Source of the DNA: Companilactobacillus bobalius | Lineage (GTDB): Bacteria > Bacillota > Bacilli > Lactobacillales > Lactobacillaceae | Length of the DNA: 64,000 bases | Reading direction: 5' to 3' | Assembly (NCBI RefSeq): GCF_009764355.1 | Contig: NZ_LNUA01000011.1 | Coordinates: 62,001-126,000 of the forward strand | Shown: one piece after another, positions 1-7,124 of the stretch | Numbering within the stretch: position 1 is the first letter of the stretch | How the letters are laid out: every line of letters begins with the position of its first letter | Made by a program: the position numbers and the translations under genes | Notes under the pieces: model-generated | Databases searched by the model: none | What the model was told of the DNA's origin: nothing | What the model saw: only the letters and a program-made list of their open reading frames with translations

Positions 1-270
1 TACGGATTGCCAGATCAAATCAAGGCTTTCTATGGAGATGGAATTACAGCAGCACAATCAACACAAGCCGACATCATCGCCTGGGTATTAATCGTAGCCG
101 TAGTAGCCTTACTAGTATGGACATTGGTTGATATGCACAAAGGTAATGAAAGATTGAAGACAGAATTAGCAAGTGAACACGTATCATCAACATATGAACA
201 CTTGGCTAAACTATCAAGAGAAGCCGGTTCAGAAGCTGAATTCGATAAAGAAGCAGTCGCAGAAAGATAG
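1..270 (+). CDS. C-terminal end of an unidentified membrane protein (5' truncated)
   Basis: The frame is open from the first base, so this is the tail of a longer gene. One hydrophobic helix (from about IIAWVLIV to WTLVDM) is followed by a charged cytoplasmic-looking tail of about 45 residues rich in Glu, Lys and Ala. This is compatible with the last membrane helix of a transporter, but no family motif is left and I do not name one. The TAG stop coincides with the left end of the structured repeat that follows. An internal TTG at base 7 has no visible ribosome binding site and is unlikely to be a start. Confidence 0.6.
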   Translation, partial: YGLPDQIKAFYGDGITAAQSTQADIIAWVLIVAVVALLVWTLVDMHKGNERLKTELASEHVSSTYEHLAKLSREAGSEAEFDKEAVAER

Positions 271-371
271 AGAGCGAAGTAAGAGCGGTCAGCCTCTGAG
301 GATGTGCCTTGGAATTGCCCGTCATACTTGAGAAACTCATTTTTACTATATTTCCAAGAACCATAGTTATC
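268..371 (+). repeat. Degenerate copy 1 of a ~155-bp structured repeat
   Basis: It begins at the TAG stop of the preceding gene with TAGAGAGCGAAG and carries the conserved block CAGCCTCTGAGGAT, then a right end ACTATATTTCCAAGAAC followed by GTTATC. The same left and right ends bracket the copies at 4543 and 62809. The variable middle hairpin and the AACCGGAAG segment are missing, so this copy is about 50 bp shorter and its arms no longer pair well. Confidence 0.7.
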
Positions 372-511
372 AAAAAATAGAATTTAGAAGATATGAAACG
401 TTAAAACAAAAATGGCTAGAAAATGATAAGTTTTCTGGCCATTTTGCTATATCAAATATTAAAATTAAATACAACGGATGATTTGAATTTCTTATATGGA
501 GAGAAAATATA

Positions 512-1954
512 ATGGACAATCAAAACAAAATTAAAAATATTGATAATACTATTCAAGAATTTATTAACTCATCTTTTAAAAGCTCTAGTTTACTTGAAAA
601 TGTATTGAAACAATACAAAGAATTGAACGACAATCAAAAGAATGTCATAGAAAAAAGAATGTATGTCATTTATCGGGGAAAGTTTGGTTTCCTTTTTTCG
701 AATTCCTTTTATAAAGAAACACTTTTTTGGATGTATAAAACGATGCAGCATGAAAGATTTTCTAAAGAACTTAAAGAAAATAAAAGTGCATTTTTATCAG
801 AAGCAGTAAAAACTTTGCTGATTTTATATCTAGAAGACAGGGAAAGTAATAAATTAATTCAGGCAAAAGAATACTTTGAACAATTGGAAAAAATTGGAGT
901 ATTCGATGAGCAGACTCAAGATATTTATAGCGAAGATACTAAAATTTTATATGCTATAAGGGATAATGGACTATGGACGGAAACAAATTTAACGGTGCCA
1001 ATAGCAATGAATAGCACATTAGAGCCCGTTAAAGTTTTTCTTCAACAAGATGAATTAGTTGCTAGTGTTTCTTGTACTAGAGGAGCTAATAATTCTATTA
1101 TTCAAACAAATGGTAATGTTACTAGATTTCAGGATAGAGAATCTATAGTTAGCAATTCTAAATGGACTGTAAAAATAAATAATTATTTATCTTGTGAGAA
1201 AAACAGCTCTAAAGATAAAACTGCATCAGTAATGCAAGAGATTGTATGTAAATCGATTAATTTGGTTATTGATCAGTATAGACAAAAGACGGGTGAGTAT
1301 TGGATTAAAAGAATTTATCCTTCAATGATAGGAATGCATTCTATTAAATATGGTGCTATGGATACTGTGTTTAGAAATATACCAATGTATGATAGAGGAA
1401 CGTATGAAATATCCCCTAATGTAGAAACATTAAGTCTCTCTGATATATATGAGTCCAACTCGTCGCCACTATATGAAAAGCTTTATTTAGATGCGAAGGC
1501 TTATTTACTTATTGAGGAATTGGGTGAAAGCGTATTGTTATTAAATATGGCATTTGAAAATTTTACATACGAAGTTATCTGTCCTTGTATAGAAAAAATT
1601 AGTAAGGGAAAATATGCAAAAAATTTTTATTATGGAGTAAAAAAATATGATGATTATTTTTTGAAAGATTATATAACTGAAGAAGAATATAAAGAGGCTG
1701 TTTCAAAGAAAATCATTAAAGCAAGTGGAACATCAATGTATGCTATATACAAAATACTTTGGAATGAGTCATCCAAAGTATCTAGTAGAGTTTCAAAAAC
1801 AAAAATGAATAAATTGATTTCATGTATACGTGATAATAGAAATGAGTTTTCACATGGTAGTTCTAATACAAAAAAGATTTATTTCAATAAAGTTAAAGAA
1901 CAGTTAGATGCATTTCAAGAATTAATTGAGGTTTGTAGTATACAATGTGACTAA
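512..1954 (+). CDS. HEPN-motif protein of unknown function
   Basis: A 480-residue soluble protein with no signal peptide or membrane helix. I do not recognise the full-length family. Near the C-terminus, residues about 443-448 read RNEFSH, which fits the RNxxxH signature of HEPN ribonuclease domains, in a predominantly helical context (residues about 330-480). HEPN proteins with this motif are often RNA-cutting effectors of toxin-antitoxin or phage-defence systems; assigning that role here is inference. The start has a GGAGAG ribosome binding site 9 bases upstream. The gene is single, visibly AT-richer than its right-hand neighbours, and is flanked by a structured repeat on its left, which suggests horizontal acquisition. 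No obvious partner antitoxin gene is adjacent. Confidence 0.6.
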   Translation: MDNQNKIKNIDNTIQEFINSSFKSSSLLENVLKQYKELNDNQKNVIEKRMYVIYRGKFGFLFSNSFYKETLFWMYKTMQHERFSKELKENKSAFLSEAVKTLLILYLEDRESNKLIQAKEYFEQLEKIGVFDEQTQDIYSEDTKILYAIRDNGLWTETNLTVPIAMNSTLEPVKVFLQQDELVASVSCTRGANNSIIQTNGNVTRFQDRESIVSNSKWTVKINNYLSCEKNSSKDKTASVMQEIVCKSINLVIDQYRQKTGEYWIKRIYPSMIGMHSIKYGAMDTVFRNIPMYDRGTYEISPNVETLSLSDIYESNSSPLYEKLYLDAKAYLLIEELGESVLLLNMAFENFTYEVICPCIEKISKGKYAKNFYYGVKKYDDYFLKDYITEEEYKEAVSKKIIKASGTSMYAIYKILWNESSKVSSRVSKTKMNKLISCIRDNRNEFSHGSSNTKKIYFNKVKEQLDAFQELIEVCSIQCD

Positions 1955-1974
1955 GGTGACTGTGTGTTGAATCT

Positions 1975-2385
1975 TTAAATCAAAATACCATCACAATGAT
2001 CAACTTCATGTTGAATAATTTGAGCAATGAAGTCAGAGAACTCTTGTGTATGTTCTTTGAAATTAACATCTAAATACTTAACCGTAATATTTTTATAACG
2101 TTTAGTAGGACGTTCACCGTCAAGAGAAAGACAACCTTCAGAAGTGTGATAGGGATTCTGCATACTTATAATAGAAGGATTTATCATAGGAACATTCATT
2201 ATTCCCATAGAAAAGGCGATGATACGTTTGTTGACGCCAATCATGTTGGCTGCCATACCGACACAGTTTTCGGAATGTGATTGTAGAGTGTCGAGTAGAT
2301 CTTGAACGACTTGAGAATCATTTTTAGTGGCTAATTTGGATTTTTGACTGAGAAGTGCTTGGTCGTGGTTTATTGGTTTAATCAT
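1975..2385 (-). CDS. def: Peptide deformylase, short form
   Basis: The 136-residue product has the three deformylase motifs in order: GMAANMIG (motif 1, usually GxGxAAxQxG), EGCLSL (motif 2, with the metal-binding Cys) and QHEVDH (motif 3, HExxH). The enzyme removes the formyl group from the N-terminal methionine of nascent proteins. Pro-Gln of motif 1 is replaced by Asn-Met, a divergence typical of secondary deformylase paralogues, so activity is likely but not certain. I chose the ATG at 2385 because AGGAG lies seven bases upstream; an upstream start would place the ribosome binding site inside the gene. It converges on the HEPN gene with about 20 bp between them. Confidence 0.85.
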   Translation of the reverse strand: MIKPINHDQALLSQKSKLATKNDSQVVQDLLDTLQSHSENCVGMAANMIGVNKRIIAFSMGIMNVPMINPSIISMQNPYHTSEGCLSLDGERPTKRYKNITVKYLDVNFKEHTQEFSDFIAQIIQHEVDHCDGILI

Positions 2386-2497
2386 AATTAAACTCCTAGA
2401 ATAGAATGTTCTCATTATAAGCGATGAAAGATAGTAGATTCAAGCAACAAACGGCTATAATGAGGGTAGTTAATCAATTCAGAGGAGCGTGGAACCA

Positions 2498-3310
2498 ATG
2501 AATCTATTATTTGCGATTGATGATCGTGTCGTCGATCAACTACTAACAGTCTTATACTCAATCAAACGTAATACCTCCGCAACCAGTTTTTCCGTATATG
2601 TGATTCAAGATAAGAAATTAACTCATACCCAAAGGATTATCCAGGTCTGTAAGAAACTCAAGATGACCTATCATCCAATCATTGTTTCCAATACCCATTT
2701 CGACAAGGCACCAGTGACCGACCGCTATCCGAAGACAATTTATTATCGCTTGCTGGCCTACGAGTATCTACCCAAGAATCTGAAGCGAGTACTCTACCTC
2801 GATACCGACGTTTTAGTGATCAATGATTTGAAAAAATTATATAACATGGACTTCGACGGTTACTGGTACGCAGCCGCTAGTCACATCGCACTGGATGTAA
2901 CTGATTCATTAAATAAGATCCGTTTAGGTAACTTTGATACCGATGGCTATTACAATTCTGGAGTCATTTTGATGAACCTGCCGGAAGAACGAGAACATGT
3001 CAAAGCTGAAGATATTTATGGCTACATCAGAATTAAGAATCTAGCACTGTTCTTACCAGATCAAGATATCTTGAATGGACTCTATGGACAGCACATCAAA
3101 AAGATTCCCGATGAACTCTACAATTACGATGCTCGAATGAATCCACTCTATTACACCAAGAGTAACGGCGTCTGGGATATTGATTGGGTAATTGAACATA
3201 CCTCAATCTTACATTTCTGTGGGCGGGATAAACCTTGGAAGTCAGATTACAAAGAACGCTTCTCCGGATTGTACAAACATTATGCACATGTTGCCAAAAG
3301 CTTACATTAG
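2498..3310 (+). CDS. Family 8 glycosyltransferase
   Basis: A 270-residue GT8 enzyme (galactosyl/glucosyltransferase fold GT-A). The N-terminal LLFAIDDRVVDQLLTVLYSI segment, the metal-binding DxD in YLDTDVLV (about residues 102-104), GYYNSGVILMNL, DQDILNGL and the C-terminal HFCGRDKPWK are the family signatures. Acceptor is unknown; relatives act on cell-wall polymers, glycolipids or glycoproteins. The ATG at 2498 is preferred to the GTG at 2489 because AGAGGAG at 2481-2487 is correctly spaced only for the ATG. It stands alone and ends in a terminator that overlaps its stop codon. Confidence 0.85.
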   Translation: MNLLFAIDDRVVDQLLTVLYSIKRNTSATSFSVYVIQDKKLTHTQRIIQVCKKLKMTYHPIIVSNTHFDKAPVTDRYPKTIYYRLLAYEYLPKNLKRVLYLDTDVLVINDLKKLYNMDFDGYWYAAASHIALDVTDSLNKIRLGNFDTDGYYNSGVILMNLPEEREHVKAEDIYGYIRIKNLALFLPDQDILNGLYGQHIKKIPDELYNYDARMNPLYYTKSNGVWDIDWVIEHTSILHFCGRDKPWKSDYKERFSGLYKHYAHVAKSLH

Positions 3311-3327
3311 TAGGCTTTTTTTATTTT
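3295..3327 (+). terminator. Rho-independent terminator of the GT8 gene
   Basis: AAAAGC-TAC pairs with GTA-GCTTTT around a short loop and is followed by a T-run. The left arm lies in the last codons of the coding region. Confidence 0.8.
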
Positions 3328-3335
3328 GCCTAAAT

Positions 3336-3378
3336 TTTATATCAAAGTGATATCACTTTGATATAAAGGTGCTATAAT
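3336..3378 (+). promoter_or_regulatory. 32-bp perfect palindrome plus -10 box, likely autoregulatory operator
   Basis: Positions 3336-3367 are a perfect palindrome (half-site TTTATATCAAAGTGAT). A TATAAT -10 box follows at 3373-3378. The palindrome covers the place where the -35 region should be, where no good -35 hexamer is seen. Ribbon-helix-helix regulators commonly repress their own promoter from such sites, so binding by the next gene's product is a reasonable inference. Confidence 0.75.
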
Positions 3379-3384
3379 ACAGAT

Positions 3385-3708
3385 ATGGCAGATAAGATGA
3401 TTGCATTAAGACTAGATAAAGATTTGTACGACCGAATAGCAGAAGATGCAGGTCGTGAGAATCGTAGTGTTAATAATTATATTGTCACCAAATTGAGTGA
3501 AGCTGTACCTACAAATAACCTCGAACAGCGCCAAATTGTAGGGTCTATCGTCAGAGGGGATAAGATCAACATGGCAAACGACTTGGTCGAGGTTAAAGGT
3601 ATCTACTATCGCTATGATTTACTGGCAAACGATTCAGTTAACACCCAACGTAATTATCAGGTTATTAAAGCAAATGGTAATATCCTGACAATACAGGAAT
3701 TAAAATAG
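3385..3708 (+). CDS. Ribbon-helix-helix (Arc/CopG-type) DNA-binding protein
   Basis: A 107-residue protein. Residues 5-45 (MIALRLDKDLYDRIAEDAGR and NRSVNNYIVTKLSEA) give the beta-strand then two-helix pattern of Arc/CopG repressors. Residues 50-107 form an additional beta-rich region that I do not recognise. The ATG lies only six bases after the TATAAT box, so the mRNA may be leaderless; the closest purine-rich stretch (AAAGG) is about 15 bases upstream. The SPFH gene begins 18 bases after its stop, so the two are probably co-transcribed and autoregulated through the palindrome. Confidence 0.7.
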   Translation: MADKMIALRLDKDLYDRIAEDAGRENRSVNNYIVTKLSEAVPTNNLEQRQIVGSIVRGDKINMANDLVEVKGIYYRYDLLANDSVNTQRNYQVIKANGNILTIQELK

Positions 3709-3726
3709 AAAAGTAGGCGGGGAATA

Positions 3727-4545
3727 ATGTTTGGATTTAAGGTAGTGCGTCAAAATCATGTAGGATTGGTTGAAACTTTGGGGAGATACAAGCGTGAAGT
3801 TAACGCTGGTTTGAGTTTTTACATTCCCATTTTTCAAAAAGTTAGAATAGTGGACCTTGCAATGATACCGTTGTCCTTAAAAGGATATTCCGTTATTACC
3901 AAAGATAACGCTGAAGTACAGACAAACGTTACATTAAATTATCACGTTACCGATGCGCGTAAATTCGAATATGAAAACAGCAACTCAGTTGAATCAATGG
4001 TGCAATTAGTCCGTGGACACTTACGTGATATTATCGGTAAGATCGACTTGAACGAAGCACTAGGGTCAACCTCAAAGATCAACGCAGATTTAGCCGCAGC
4101 AATCGGGGATTTGACTAATACCTACGGAATCAAAGTAGACCGTGTAAATATCGATGAATTGAAACCATCAGCTTCCATCACCGAATCAATGGAGAAACAA
4201 ATCAGAGCTGATCGTGAGAAGACAGCCGCCATTGCTAAAGCAAATGGTGAAGCCAGAAGTATTGAAATTGAAACAAAAGCCAGAAACGATGCGACCGTCT
4301 CAACAGCCAAAGCCGAAGCAGCTGCAACCATCGCCAGAGCCGATGCCAAAGCATACGAAATCAAGAAGTTGAATGACATGTTAGCATCAGCCGACAATAA
4401 ATACTTCACAGATCAACAAATCCAAGCATTCGCAGCCTTGGCAGAATCTTCAAGTAATACCGTTGTGATGAGTAAAGAAGATATCGGAAAGTTCTCCGAA
4501 ATCCCCGTTACCGCACAAGTTATGAATCAGATTAGTAAAAAGTAG
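3727..4545 (+). CDS. SPFH/band-7 domain protein (prohibitin/stomatin-like)
   Basis: The 272-residue product starts directly in the SPFH domain (VVRQNHVGLVETLGRYKREVNAGL, then VQTNVTLNYHV, RDIIGKIDLNEALG and YGIKVDRVNIDEL) and continues into a long Ala/Lys/Glu-rich coiled coil (about residues 160-225, with ADREKTAAIAKANGEARSIE and repeated AKAEAAATIARADAKAYEI). Such proteins oligomerise at the membrane and organise membrane microdomains or support proteases. Unlike QmcA or stomatin there is no clear N-terminal membrane helix. The GGCGGGG ribosome binding site sits just ahead of the ATG. Its partner is the ribbon-helix-helix gene upstream; its stop codon lies at the left edge of the structured repeat. 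Confidence 0.85.
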   Translation: MFGFKVVRQNHVGLVETLGRYKREVNAGLSFYIPIFQKVRIVDLAMIPLSLKGYSVITKDNAEVQTNVTLNYHVTDARKFEYENSNSVESMVQLVRGHLRDIIGKIDLNEALGSTSKINADLAAAIGDLTNTYGIKVDRVNIDELKPSASITESMEKQIRADREKTAAIAKANGEARSIEIETKARNDATVSTAKAEAAATIARADAKAYEIKKLNDMLASADNKYFTDQQIQAFAALAESSSNTVVMSKEDIGKFSEIPVTAQVMNQISKK

Positions 4546-4698
4546 AGAGAGCGGAGTGAGGGCGGTTAGCCTCCGAGGATTTGCCTAAGTACTGAAATCG
4601 CACGCGGATTTTGCGGGCAATTTCAATACTGTAGCAAACCGGAAGAGGTTGCCCTCACGCAGCTCGTTTCCACTATATTGCCAAGAACATTGGTTATC
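4543..4698 (+). repeat. Full copy 2 of the structured hairpin repeat
   Basis: It starts at the stop codon of the SPFH gene and ends at GGTTATC. The arms fold on each other: GTGAGGGC pairs with GCCCTCAC, CCTC with GAGG, TTTGC with GCAAA, and an apical stem AGTACTGAAAT pairs with ATTTCAATACT. Conserved internal segments are CCGAGGATT and AACCGGAAG. Compared with the copy at 62809 the paired positions change on both sides, which supports an RNA or cruciform structure. There is no T-run, so it is not an ordinary terminator. Confidence 0.85.
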
Positions 4699-4719
4699 TA
4701 AATAAAGAACCGCTCAAGA

Positions 4720-4748
4720 TTGCAAAAAGAATAATCATCATTTATAAT
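4720..4748 (+). promoter_or_regulatory. Promoter of the antisense antitoxin RNA
   Basis: TTGCAA at 4720-4725 and TATAAT at 4743-4748 are separated by 17 bp, a strong sigma-A promoter with no protein gene downstream on this strand until 5234. It predicts a transcript starting near 4755. Confidence 0.75.
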
Positions 4749-4759
4749 ATTTATGTAAT

Positions 4760-4796
4760 CGAAAAGAGACCACAGGAATATGGCTCCCGTGATCTC
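4760..4796 (-). terminator. Terminator of the toxin mRNA (minus strand)
   Basis: On the minus strand GAGATCACGGGA pairs with TCCTGTGGTCTC (two mismatches) and is followed by TTTT. It lies 3' of the toxin frame and inside the antisense RNA. Confidence 0.6.
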
Positions 4797-4825
4797 AATC
4801 ATGACTCGAAAAATTTCGTTGGTTG

Positions 4826-4851
4826 GCTAACCCTAGTGGTTAGCTTTTTTT
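4826..4851 (+). terminator. Terminator of the antisense RNA
   Basis: GCTAACC pairs with GGTTAGC around a five-base loop and is followed by seven T. It overlaps the last codons of the minus-strand toxin frame. Confidence 0.8.
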
Positions 4852-4937
4852 ATTATCCAATAGGCCACTGCAAAAAATATGCAGGCGATACCTAGTTGAA
4901 CAACGGATTCTGCGAAAGCAAACACAGCCCAACGCAC
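4833..4937 (-). CDS. Small hydrophobic peptide, probable type I (holin-like) toxin
   Basis: A 34-residue frame with a GTG start encodes one membrane helix (core SVVQLGIACIFFAVAYWII) ending in a basic KKANH tail. Size, single helix and charged C-terminus match small membrane toxins of type I systems such as TxpA, Fst and the holin-like toxin family; the specific family is not certain. The GGAGGG ribosome binding site is about 23 bases upstream and is better placed for an overlapping leader frame at 4954, so translation may be coupled, or a one-base shift may separate the original N-terminus from the helix. A minus-strand -10 box TATACT lies at 4994-4989. Confidence 0.5.
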   Translation of the reverse strand: MRWAVFAFAESVVQLGIACIFFAVAYWIIKKANH

Positions 4938-4954
4938 CTTATCATTTCACTCAT
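4892..4954 (-). other. 20-codon leader frame overlapping the toxin frame
   Basis: An ATG at 4954 with a well-spaced GGAGGG reads MSEMIRC and stops at 4892 without a membrane helix. It overlaps the hydrophobic toxin frame in another register. It may be a coupling leader (as mok is for hok), or the true toxin start followed by a frameshift. Confidence 0.4.
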
Positions 4955-5101
4955 AGTTAACCCTCCATTTCTCCAGTAATCGAGAGGGAGTATACTACTT
5001 GTTTTTAAAGCCACTAAAGTCAATAAAGAGAAATGACCCTTTACGACTCTAGCTTGAGTATAACTAAATAAATCAAACTTTTAAAATTTGATTTGTGATA
5101 A

Positions 5102-5770
<669 letters not shown>

Positions 5771-5777
5771 TATTAGA

Positions 5778-5811
5778 ATGATATACGAGAACATCGTATA
5801 TCATTTTTTTT
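5778..5811 (+). terminator. Terminator between padA and padR
   Basis: ATGATATACGA and TCGTATATCAT form a perfect 11-bp stem with a 5-base loop followed by a T-run. The padR ribosome binding site GGAGG follows at once, so padR depends on read-through or a weak internal promoter. Confidence 0.85.
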
Positions 5812-5820
5812 GGAGGAATT

Positions 5821-6336
5821 ATGCCTAAGAGACGAATTTTGCCATATGTATTGCTTGGATTGATAAACAATAAAGGCAAGTTATCCGGATACCAAATCAG
5901 TCAAGAATTCAAAAATGAAGTTGGCGAATTTTGGCGTGCATCACACAGTCAGATTTATCCCGAACTAGCTCGTATGAAAGAGGACGGTTGGTTAATTGAT
6001 CAAGAAGATGGTAAATCAACTTACTATCAAATTACTGAAGTCGGCCATGGAGTTTTGCGTGCCTGGATGGAAGAACCACTGCAAGCAGATGAGGACTTGT
6101 TCTCGCTAAAAATGTACTTTGTATTGGATGAAACAGATCCGCTGATGAAGAAACTGATTTTTGAAGAGTTAAAAATTAATCAGGATAAGTATGCTCATTT
6201 GCAAATACGACTCCAAACAGTATTTTCCAATCAGCAACAAATAAAAAATAATTATGGTCACTATTTGATTTTGACGCGTGCTATCGAACGAGAAAAAAAT
6301 CATATTGAGTGGTTAAAACGAGAAAGCGACGTTTAA
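5821..6336 (+). CDS. padR: PadR-family repressor of phenolic acid response
   Basis: A 171-residue PadR protein: N-terminal winged helix (ILPYVLLGLINNKGKLSGYQI, then HSQIYPELARMKEDGWL and the wing region DGKSTYYQITEVG) followed by a helical dimerisation domain ending in EREKNHIEWLKRES. It binds ATGT-N8-ACAT and represses padA until phenolic acids release it, as known for Bacillus and lactic acid bacteria. Position right after padA and the operator in the padA promoter support this specific role. Confidence 0.9.
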   Translation: MPKRRILPYVLLGLINNKGKLSGYQISQEFKNEVGEFWRASHSQIYPELARMKEDGWLIDQEDGKSTYYQITEVGHGVLRAWMEEPLQADEDLFSLKMYFVLDETDPLMKKLIFEELKINQDKYAHLQIRLQTVFSNQQQIKNNYGHYLILTRAIEREKNHIEWLKRESDV

Positions 6337-6352
6337 TGACGTCCTTTTTTTG
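6326..6352 (+). terminator. padR terminator
   Basis: GACGT and ACGTC pair across the padR stop codon and are followed by CTTTTTTT. The stem is short, so the terminator may be weak. Confidence 0.55.
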
Positions 6353-6516
6353 TACAATTGAACTTGACTCCCGATATATTTGAACATACAAAGATGAATG
6401 AACCGGTTCGAATATAGTTATTCTTTTTTATTAATAGCCTAACTAACTATTAATAATAGGAAGAAACACAAAAAATAAAAATAATAAGTCTCCATTAATA
6501 TGTCATTTCATAGGAC

Positions 6517-6530
6517 TTTATACATGCTTT
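6517..6530 (+). repeat. 14-bp direct repeat, copy A
   Basis: TTTATACATGCTTT occurs here, upstream of the Mor-like regulator, and again at 7050-7063, upstream of the first EPS gene. It may be a shared regulator site or promoter element. Confidence 0.5.
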
Positions 6531-6608
6531 TTGTATTGCGCCGTGCATTTTTACAGTATCCAAGTTTTTGCTATTTTATATATTAGTGGAGTTCGGGAGG
6601 AAATAATT

Positions 6609-6875
6609 TTGAAAAAGGAAAAAATTCGCTACGAGGTTTTACATCCAACATACAAGGCTCTTTATGATTTAGTTGGCGAAGATAATATGATGAAAGTTTA
6701 TCATGAATTCCGAGGCACCCAAGTACAGATGCCGATGAAACTCTATGATCGTCAAACACTTAAAAAATATTTGGGAAGCATCAGTGATAAGACCATAAGT
6801 ATTAAAGATTTGTCACACATCTATGGTTTTTCCCAGAGATGGATTAGAAAGGCATTGTTTAAGGATAAAAAATGA
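6609..6875 (+). CDS. Small Mor-like DNA-binding protein
   Basis: From a TTG start with GGGAGG eight bases upstream, the 88-residue product reads YKALYDLVGEDNMMKVYHEF followed by MPMKLYDRQTLKKYL and a C-terminal helix-turn-helix, IKDLSHIYGFSQRWIRKAL. This is the layout of the Mor (Mu middle operon regulator) family found as small free-standing proteins in lactobacilli. It lies immediately upstream of the EPS operon, so a role in EPS control is plausible but not shown. The frame continues upstream of the TTG without a better start. Confidence 0.65.
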   Translation: MKKEKIRYEVLHPTYKALYDLVGEDNMMKVYHEFRGTQVQMPMKLYDRQTLKKYLGSISDKTISIKDLSHIYGFSQRWIRKALFKDKK

Positions 6876-7049
6876 AGCTAAGAAATTTAAACTTGGTCGT
6901 CCAAAATATATGTAAAAACAATTAATCAAAAAGTAAAAATAAAAATCTGGTTAACCTTTACTAAACGGAAAAAAGCGTCTGGTAAACGTTGCCAAATTTT
7001 TAAATTTGTCAAGAATTATTGTTTGGAACGAGCTAATGGACTATACTTT

Positions 7050-7063
7050 TTTATACATGCTTT
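7050..7063 (+). repeat. 14-bp direct repeat, copy B
   Basis: Identical to 6517-6530 and about 60 bases ahead of the first EPS gene. A TATACT (7043-7048) overlaps this area and may be a -10 box. Confidence 0.5.
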
Positions 7064-7124
7064 AATTAAGCTGGGGTTTTTATGTATATAATTTACAATA
7101 ACTTGTATATATTCGGAGGACGAA

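Larger units (their letters stand above)
4755..4851 (+). ncRNA. Putative antisense antitoxin RNA of a type I toxin-antitoxin locus
   Basis: A short transcript of about 95 nt is predicted from the strong promoter at 4720-4748 to the terminator at 4826-4851. It contains a first hairpin at 4766-4796, which on the opposite strand is the toxin mRNA terminator, and it is complementary to the 3' end of the toxin reading frame plus the 3' untranslated region. Convergent overlap at the toxin 3' end is the arrangement known for TxpA/RatA and Fst (par) systems. Transcription has not been shown. Confidence 0.6.

Noticed and set aside
4122..4409. A 95-codon minus-strand frame inside the SPFH gene
   Set aside because: It mirrors the Ala-rich coiled coil; no ribosome binding site, and the plus-strand protein is well conserved.
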